NCBI GenBank assembly: GCA_947259975.1
Contig: CAMYOD010000009.1
Coordinates: forward strand, 25,235 to 89,234
Direction: 5' to 3'
Length of the DNA stretch: 64,000 nt
Source of the DNA: an uncultured Gammaproteobacteria bacterium
GTDB taxonomy: Bacteria; Pseudomonadota; Gammaproteobacteria; HyVt-429
Below are positions 59,312 through 64,000 of this stretch, one piece after another. Within the stretch, counting starts at the first letter, position 1; each line of letters begins with the position of its first letter. Both the position numbers and the translations under genes were made by a program. The notes under the pieces are model-generated. The model was not told the DNA's origin. It worked only from the letters and a program-made list of their open reading frames with translations, and did no database searches.

Positions 59312-60163
59312 ATGATTCAGATTAAACACAAAGAAACCGGCGAGACTCTGCTCGAACTGGAGCTCGACAGCCTCGTGACGGCGGATCTTCGAGAGCATGA
59401 CCTCCAGGGCGCCGATCTCAAGGGTATGGATCTGAGCCACGCCCAGTTCCAGGGCACGGATCTGAGTGATGCGGACCTGGAGGGCACCACCCTGCAGAAC
59501 GCAAATTTCATCAACACGGTATTGCGCGGGGCCAACTTCAAAGGTGCCGATCTCGACAATGCCCGTTTCAGCGATGGCATCGCCGGCCATGCCGCGGCGA
59601 TGGCGCACTGCTGCCTGCAGGATGCGCGACTTACTTCCTGCGACTTGCGCCACGTTGACCTGCATCAGGCCAATCTGTCCAAGGCGACCTGCTCCCGTTC
59701 TGACTTGCACAACACACATCTCGAGGAAGCGGACCTGCGTGAAGCGGTAATCGGTTCGGCGTTGATGATCGATGCCAATCTGCGCGGTGCCGATTTGCGC
59801 GGTGCCTATTTCTGTAACGCACACCTGAACGGCGCCAATCTTGCGCGCGCCAAACTCGACGGCGCCAAACTTGGCGGCGAGAACTGTATCCCGGCTATCG
59901 CTAATCTTGCGGATCTCAGTAATGCGAGCCTGGTGGGCGCAGACTTGTCCGGGGCGTCGCTGTTGAATGCCAATCTGACCAGTGCCAATCTGGCTGATTC
60001 CGATTTGAGTAACGCGACCCTGAGTGGCGCCATACTTCGCAAGGCCAAAGTACAAAATGCGGATTTCTCCGGCGTCGATCTCACCACGGTCACCCTCGCA
60101 TTCGCCAACGTCTCCAAGGCGAAAAACGTCCACCTGCCCATCCCAAAGGACGACCTCAGATAG
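59312..60163 (+). CDS. Pentapeptide-repeat protein
   Basis: A 283-residue protein made almost entirely of A(D/N)LxX five-residue repeats (e.g. ADLKGMDLSHAQFQGTDLSD, ANLRGADLRGAYFCNAHLNG), which form a right-handed quadrilateral beta-helix. The last 15 residues (KAKNVHLPIPKDDLR) break the pattern. Such proteins include DNA-gyrase protectors (Qnr-like) but most are of unknown role; there is no N-terminal signal or partner domain. It is a separate unit before the aquaporin gene. Confidence 0.92.
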   Translation: MIQIKHKETGETLLELELDSLVTADLREHDLQGADLKGMDLSHAQFQGTDLSDADLEGTTLQNANFINTVLRGANFKGADLDNARFSDGIAGHAAAMAHCCLQDARLTSCDLRHVDLHQANLSKATCSRSDLHNTHLEEADLREAVIGSALMIDANLRGADLRGAYFCNAHLNGANLARAKLDGAKLGGENCIPAIANLADLSNASLVGADLSGASLLNANLTSANLADSDLSNATLSGAILRKAKVQNADFSGVDLTTVTLAFANVSKAKNVHLPIPKDDLR

Positions 60164-60329
60164 AGCCGGGGACATTTCCAGATTCGAGTCTGTCCCAGTG
60201 CGTACCGCAAAATCTTTCAGGATACGGCTGGCGCATCTGGCCACTGCCCTCGAGCAGACACATTGGGATCCCGGCACACATCCGCAGGTATGTATAATGA
60301 CCCCGCCTCAACAGGTTGAGACGGGCTAA

Positions 60330-61007
60330 ATGTTACGATTCAAACGCTACATCGCCGAGTTTCTCGGCACATTCTGTATGGTGTTCGCCGGCACCGCCGC
60401 GATCGTGGTCAACGACCTGAGCGGCGGAATGGTGACCCATGTTGGTGTCGCGTTGGTATTCGGACTCATCGTCGCCGCGGCGATCTACAGCTTCGGGGAT
60501 ATCTCCGGCGCGCACATCAATCCCGCGGTCACCCTTGGCTTCTGGATCGCGCGGCGGCTTCCCGGCGCCGAGGTCCTACCCTATTGGGCCGCCCAGTTTC
60601 TCGGCGCGATTACCGCGAGCCTTTGCGTCTGGTTGGTCCTCGGAAACCATGCGGACCTGGGTGCAACCATACCCACGGGCACCGCATTGCAGTCATTCCT
60701 GATGGAGGTGCTGCTGACCTTTATCCTGATGCTCACCATCATCAGCGTGGCGACCGGCGCAAAGGAAAAAGGCATCATGACCGGCGTCGCCGTGGGCGGC
60801 GTGGTGGCGCTTGCGGCCTTGTTCGCCGGACCGATATCAGGTGCATCCATGAATCCGGCGCGTTCTCTGGGTCCCGCGCTGATTGGGGCCAATATGGCTG
60901 AAATCTGGCTGTATTTGTCGGCGCCGCCGCTCGGTGCCGCGGTCGCAATTCTTGCCTGCCGCGGCATACGCGAACCGGGTTGTTGCGCCGGCAAATGCAT
61001 TGCCTGA
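60330..61007 (+). CDS. Aquaporin / MIP family channel
   Basis: A 225-residue six-helix MIP channel with both NPA boxes, HINPAVT near 62-68 and SMNPARS near 175-181. Helix 2/ loop features (SFGDISGAHINPAVTLGFW) are AqpZ-like, suggesting a water or small-solute pore, while the C-terminus ends RGIREPGCCAGKCIA with three cysteines, an uncommon tail that may bind metal or be palmitoylated-like. PhoU follows 52 bases later in the same direction. Confidence 0.9.
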   Translation: MLRFKRYIAEFLGTFCMVFAGTAAIVVNDLSGGMVTHVGVALVFGLIVAAAIYSFGDISGAHINPAVTLGFWIARRLPGAEVLPYWAAQFLGAITASLCVWLVLGNHADLGATIPTGTALQSFLMEVLLTFILMLTIISVATGAKEKGIMTGVAVGGVVALAALFAGPISGASMNPARSLGPALIGANMAEIWLYLSAPPLGAAVAILACRGIREPGCCAGKCIA

Positions 61008-61059
61008 CAGCCGCACTCCAACCGTGGCCACGAACTAAGTAATCAACAAAGGGTACGAG

Positions 61060-61719
61060 ATGACACCGAAACGGCTGCTCCTGGAGAACGACGAACAGGC
61101 GATTCGCGAAGCGCTGCGAAATCTGTCCGACCTTACGCACGCCGCCATACGCGGCGCCGTCGACGCCATGGCGCGGGGCGACATGAACAAGGCACGGCAG
61201 GTGGTCGACGGCGACGCGGAAATCAATGAACTCAATGCGGCGATAGAAGCGGCCTGTTTCTCCACCATCGCCACTCAGCAACCGGTGGCCAGCGACCTGC
61301 GTGCCATCCTGGCTGCGGGCCACATCACCTGGGAACTCGAGCGCATCGCCGACCACGCCGTGGCAATCGCAAAGATCACCATCGACTCTGTGCCCACAGG
61401 CTTGCCGCCCGACGCCGATATTCAATCAATGACGTCCAATGCCAGCCAGATGCTGAAGCGGGCAATCGAAGCCTACCTCAAGGGCGACGCCGAGGCGGCC
61501 CGTGCCCTGGCAGACCTGGATAACGAAGTTGATAAGCTACAGACTCAACTCGACCGGCGAATACTCCAAGGCATGTCTGACAACGCGCACGAAATCGAGA
61601 CGGGGACACACCTGCTATGGATTGGTCACAACCTGGAGCGCATTGCCGATCGGGCGCTCAATATTGCCGAACGCGTGATCTTCATGGTGGAAGGTGAGAT
61701 CGTCGAGCTTAACGACTGA
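61060..61719 (+). CDS. phoU: Phosphate signalling protein PhoU
   Basis: A 219-residue two-repeat helical bundle protein, the length of typical PhoU (about 220-240). Metal-binding EXXXD-type motifs of each repeat are visible (GDAEINELNAAIEAACF near 49-65, LADLDNEVDKLQTQLDRR near 149-166, HNLERIADRALNIAERV near 195). It links phosphate uptake by Pst to PhoR signalling, but no pst or pho genes are near, so it is an orphan copy. AAGG lies 8 bases before the ATG. Confidence 0.9.
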   Translation: MTPKRLLLENDEQAIREALRNLSDLTHAAIRGAVDAMARGDMNKARQVVDGDAEINELNAAIEAACFSTIATQQPVASDLRAILAAGHITWELERIADHAVAIAKITIDSVPTGLPPDADIQSMTSNASQMLKRAIEAYLKGDAEAARALADLDNEVDKLQTQLDRRILQGMSDNAHEIETGTHLLWIGHNLERIADRALNIAERVIFMVEGEIVELND

Positions 61720-61740
61720 CGGCGTGGCTACGCACAGCGG

Positions 61741-62154
61741 TTAGGCGTCACAGGACGCGGCTAACAGGATGCGTTTGAATTCGCCGGTGCTGGCGGTGAG
61801 GCCGACCTCCATACGCCAGCGATCCTGGAGATCGTAGGCCTCGAGTTCGAGGTCGCCCAGACAGACCTGGATATTTTGCTTGTTGGCCCATTGCACATAG
61901 TGGACCAGTTCATGGAGTAACCGGGCGCGATCCGCTTCGTCGTCCTTGTCAAAATCGAGCCCCAGATAGATCGTGACGTTCTTGTCATAGAATCCTTTCA
62001 GGCCGGAGCCGTCACATGCGCTCATGCGATCGATGCCATATATCGCGCACATGTTGTGGCGCGCGGTCATCACCACATTTGGCAGTTGGACATCGACGTT
62101 GTAACCGGTGTTACCACCGATCCAGGCCATGAGAGCCACGATCAAGTCACGCAT
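61741..62154 (-). CDS. Zincin-like small metallopeptidase (DUF6647-like)
   Basis: A 137-residue protein with an HExxH site in LLHELVHYVQW near 79-89 and a possible third ligand Glu in LELEAYDLQDRW near 104. The first 28 residues are hydrophobic but lack a clean signal cleavage site. Cysteines at about 36 and 46 (NMCAIYG, SACDGSG) and 97 may form disulfides, which would fit export. Size and motif fit minimal secreted zincins (DUF6647 as a guess). GGAGGG lies 8 bases before the ATG. Confidence 0.65.
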   Translation of the reverse strand: MRDLIVALMAWIGGNTGYNVDVQLPNVVMTARHNMCAIYGIDRMSACDGSGLKGFYDKNVTIYLGLDFDKDDEADRARLLHELVHYVQWANKQNIQVCLGDLELEAYDLQDRWRMEVGLTASTGEFKRILLAASCDA

Positions 62155-62355
62155 ACCCTGCCCTCCTGTTAAAACAGTGCCACCGGCGGATGCGATTACG
62201 ACTCAGCGTAATGTGACAGATTTGTTACATTTAAGTGTAGACCATTCTGCAATGATTGGGTTCAATTTTGCGGCCCGGCCATGGCGGTGATAAAACAGGC
62301 TTCGCGAACTACGACACGGTCCGAATGATCCCAACAACTTGCATTGAGGCGAGTC

Positions 62356-62946
62356 ATGCGATTCGTTACACCCAAGGTTCGGCGGGTCGCCCTGATAATT
62401 CTGGCGGGCGCGTTACCCCAGTCTTCCATGGCTGAGACTACCTACATTGTTGATGATCGCAGCCTCGGTGACCGCAGCTCCCCACTTGGCACCAGCTGGC
62501 GATTGGTCACCGACGGTGTCATGGGTGGCGTCTCGCAGGGACAGTTGACGACCGAGACCGTCGACGGCCGCGAATGCCTGCGCCTGCGCGGTGAGGTCAG
62601 TCTGGACAACAACGGCGGCTTCGTGCAGACGATGCTGGACCTAAGCCAGGAAGGCAGCTTCGACGCTGCGGGCTATTCCGGCGTCGAAGTGACCGTCTAC
62701 GGAAACGGCGAGACCTACAACGTACACCTGCGCACATCAGGGCTGTGGCTGCCCTGGCAGTCCTATCGCGCGTCTTTTGAGGCCACGCCTGCATGGACCA
62801 CACTGAAGCTACCGTTTTCCGAGTTCGTTCGCTACCGCACAAACAAGACTTTGAATCTCAGTAAACTCAAACGCCTCGGCATCGTCGCCATTGGTCGTGA
62901 ATTCAATGCCGATGTCTGTATAGCCGGCGTTGCGTTTTACCGCTGA
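62356..62946 (+). CDS. CIA30 family protein, exported
   Basis: A 196-residue protein with signal peptide (about 1-25, ends SSMAETT) and the CIA30 jelly-roll core: WRLVTDGVMGGVSQGQL, CLRLRGEVSLDNNGGFVQT, then FVRYRTNKTLNLSKLKRLGI and VCIAGVAFYR at the end. Mitochondrial CIA30 is a complex I assembly factor; bacterial members bind sugars or are of unknown role. ATG 62356 with GAGG just upstream is preferred over a TTG start at 62344. Confidence 0.8.
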   Translation: MRFVTPKVRRVALIILAGALPQSSMAETTYIVDDRSLGDRSSPLGTSWRLVTDGVMGGVSQGQLTTETVDGRECLRLRGEVSLDNNGGFVQTMLDLSQEGSFDAAGYSGVEVTVYGNGETYNVHLRTSGLWLPWQSYRASFEATPAWTTLKLPFSEFVRYRTNKTLNLSKLKRLGIVAIGREFNADVCIAGVAFYR

Positions 62947-62987
62947 GTCCTGGACCCTGGATCAATAATCACACATCCGCCAGTACC

Positions 62988-63878
62988 ATGACGAAGATAC
63001 ATATCATGGCTCTGCGCCACTCGGCGTTCTACAGTCCCCTGCTCATGACCCTGGCCGGGGGTTACCTGCGCGACGAAGGCCTTGAGCCGACCTACACCGT
63101 TGCCACACCCGAGAACACGGTGCCGAAAAACATTGCCGCGGGTACCTGCCATGTGGCGCAGTCGGCGGTGGCCACCAGTTTCGCCGCCCTGGAGGCGGGC
63201 ACGCCGGTCGGGCCGGTGCATTTTGCGCAGATAAACGAACGGGACGGCTTTTTCATCGCCGGGCGAAAAGCGGAACCCGAATTCACGTGGGCGAACCTGC
63301 GCGGCAAGAAGGTGCTGGTGGATCACTTCTTTCAACCGCTGGCGATGCTCAAATATGGCTTACATCGCCAGGGCGTGGACTTCACGGATCTTGACGTCAT
63401 CGACGCCGTCGATGTGGACGCCATTGATAAGGCCTTTCGCGCCGGGCGCGGGGACTATGTGCATCAACAGGGGCCGGCGCCGCAGCAGTTGGCGCATGAG
63501 GGGGTCGCGCATGTGGTGGCCGCGGTCGGCGATGCGGTGGGGCCGGTGGCCTTCAGCAGTCTATCCGCGGACCGGGGGTGGCTCGCTACTGATATGGCAC
63601 GCGCATTCATGCGCGCCTACCGCCGTGCGCGAGACCACGTCATCCATGCCGACGCCGATGAAATCGCCGCGTTGGAACTGGAAGCCGGCTTCTTTCCCGA
63701 CATCGAACCGGTCGTACTCGCGCAGACGATCGCCGCCTATCAACAACTCGGCTGCTGGACACCGGAGGTGGCAATCTCCGCGGCCGCCTACGAGAACCTG
63801 CTCGACGTATTCGAATTCAGCGGGCTGATTACGCGGCGCCACGCCTACGACGAAGTCATCGTGGCGCCGCCGGAATAA
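62988..63878 (+). CDS. NMT1/THI5-like substrate-binding protein without signal peptide
   Basis: A 296-residue periplasmic-binding-fold protein of the NMT1/THI5/SsuA type: IHIMALRHSAFYSPLLMTLAGGYLRDEGLEPTYTVA, GTCHVAQSAVATSFAALEAG near 52-71 and VDAIDKAFRAGRGDYVHQQGPAPQQL. No signal peptide is present, so it is cytoplasmic or the start is misplaced (no longer upstream frame offers one). The Cys-rich CCCFC-type motif of the yeast Thi5 HMP synthase was not seen. It may bind a thiamine precursor or other small ligand and act as a sensor or enzyme. No ABC partner is nearby in the window. Confidence 0.78.
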   Translation: MTKIHIMALRHSAFYSPLLMTLAGGYLRDEGLEPTYTVATPENTVPKNIAAGTCHVAQSAVATSFAALEAGTPVGPVHFAQINERDGFFIAGRKAEPEFTWANLRGKKVLVDHFFQPLAMLKYGLHRQGVDFTDLDVIDAVDVDAIDKAFRAGRGDYVHQQGPAPQQLAHEGVAHVVAAVGDAVGPVAFSSLSADRGWLATDMARAFMRAYRRARDHVIHADADEIAALELEAGFFPDIEPVVLAQTIAAYQQLGCWTPEVAISAAAYENLLDVFEFSGLITRRHAYDEVIVAPPE

Positions 63879-63880
63879 GA

Positions 63881-63921
63881 CCAAGTGACGAGTCGCGAGT
63901 AACGAGTGGCGAGCGCTAAGA
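63881..63921. repeat. Short-period repeat tract (CGAGTNACGAG type)
   Basis: GTGACGAGTCGCGAGTAACG then AGTGGCGAGCGC: tandem degenerate units of 8 bases (aaCGAGTc), same type as in the other gaps. It overlaps the first codons of the partial gene at the right edge if the GTG start is right. Confidence 0.55.
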
Positions 63922-64000
63922 CATCAAAAGTCGTAAATCTGTCGACAGCGTGCATGCAGTTACTGCTACTCGGCACGGTGCTCACACTCGCCGGGTGTGG
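63906..64000 (+). CDS. Partial lipoprotein gene (start only)
   Basis: An open frame running off the right edge. From GTG 63906 it reads VASAKTSKVVNLSTACMQLL then LLGTVLTLAGCG, a lipoprotein signal with lipobox LAGC. ATG 63954 gives a shorter version, MQLLLLGTVLTLAGCG. The GTG start lies in a repeat tract, so the ATG may be the real start. Function unreadable from 16-32 residues. Confidence 0.5.
   Translation, partial: MASAKTSKVVNLSTACMQLLLLGTVLTLAGC

Noticed and set aside
59309..60277. 322-codon antisense frame with Ile/Gly/Gln repeats opposite the pentapeptide gene
   Set aside because: The repeats are the mirror of the pentapeptide codons; no independent support.
1..64000. tRNA, rRNA or CRISPR features
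   Set aside because: No cloverleaf with a T-loop GTTCRA signature, no rRNA-like conserved block, and no regularly spaced direct repeats were seen by eye.

Overview
The window is a GC-rich chromosomal segment with short intergenic gaps and genes on both strands. Its gene content points to a sulfur-oxidising gammaproteobacterium, probably Chromatiales or Acidiferrobacterales-like. The evidence is a membrane protein resembling the AprM anchor of APS reductase at the left edge (its aprBA partners would lie outside), a sulfur-globule-protein-like gene at 57.3-57.9 kb, a divergent ybbAP/tesA arrangement, a cusCBA-type metal efflux operon, LemA/M48 and class I FbaB aldolase. No rRNA, tRNA, CRISPR array, phage block or intact insertion sequence was recognised. 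Taxonomy is inference from gene content only.

Layout. 0-7 kb: AprM-like protein, SelO, a MOSC protein, an AEC transporter, cold-shock protein, a small basic protein, DUF429, DUF504 and an NTF2-like protein. 7-12.6 kb (minus strand): a PhnD-like periplasmic protein coupled to a HAMP-GAF-GGDEF-EAL receptor, a metallophosphoesterase and a CNBD-GGDEF cyclase. 12.8-15.7 kb: an MBL-fold hydrolase and a GMC oxidoreductase with a Tat-type small partner. 16-19.3 kb: a bactofilin-like membrane protein coupled to an alpha/beta hydrolase, then a two-TM protein with a TIR-like tail. 19.4-24 kb: YbbP/YbbA divergent from TesA, with start codons that overlap. 24-30 kb: a mechanosensitive channel and the Anbu-type proteasome neighbourhood (zinc-ribbon metallopeptidase, Anbu, circularly permuted ATP-grasp, alpha-E), followed by a chemotaxis-receptor remnant. 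30-38 kb: DUF411, oleate hydratase, SDR, ADP-ribosylglycohydrolase, two secreted hypotheticals, FbaB, a phosphoesterase, a bacterial CarS homologue and a 59-residue secreted protein. 38-42 kb: a trpB2 gene collapsed to its two ends, and LemA/M48. 42-48 kb: cusCBA with a Cys-rich leader protein. 48-55 kb: a second TIR-like membrane protein, and a five-gene operon (amino-acid dehydrogenase, three 2-oxoacid:ferredoxin oxidoreductase subunits, acyl-CoA synthetase) that could take amino acids through 2-oxoacids to acyl-CoA. 55-64 kb: secreted hypotheticals, a variant MBL hydrolase, the sulfur-globule-like protein, a lipase-like hydrolase, a pentapeptide-repeat protein, aquaporin, PhoU, a zincin-like protein, a CIA30 protein, an NMT1/THI5-like binding protein and the start of a lipoprotein.

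The least explained signals are non-coding. A roughly 20-nt motif, TGTTCTCTGACCCGGTTTTC and variants, recurs many times, several copies lying sense-oriented just before start codons. A second family of long AAAGGGG...CCCCTTT palindromes serves as terminators. Degenerate short-period repeat tracts fill several gaps. FNR-like palindromes recur, including a pair in front of the ferredoxin-oxidoreductase operon. The two diverged TIR-like membrane proteins are the best candidates for an uncharacterised protein system. All domain and family names rest on motif recognition by eye; no database search was run.
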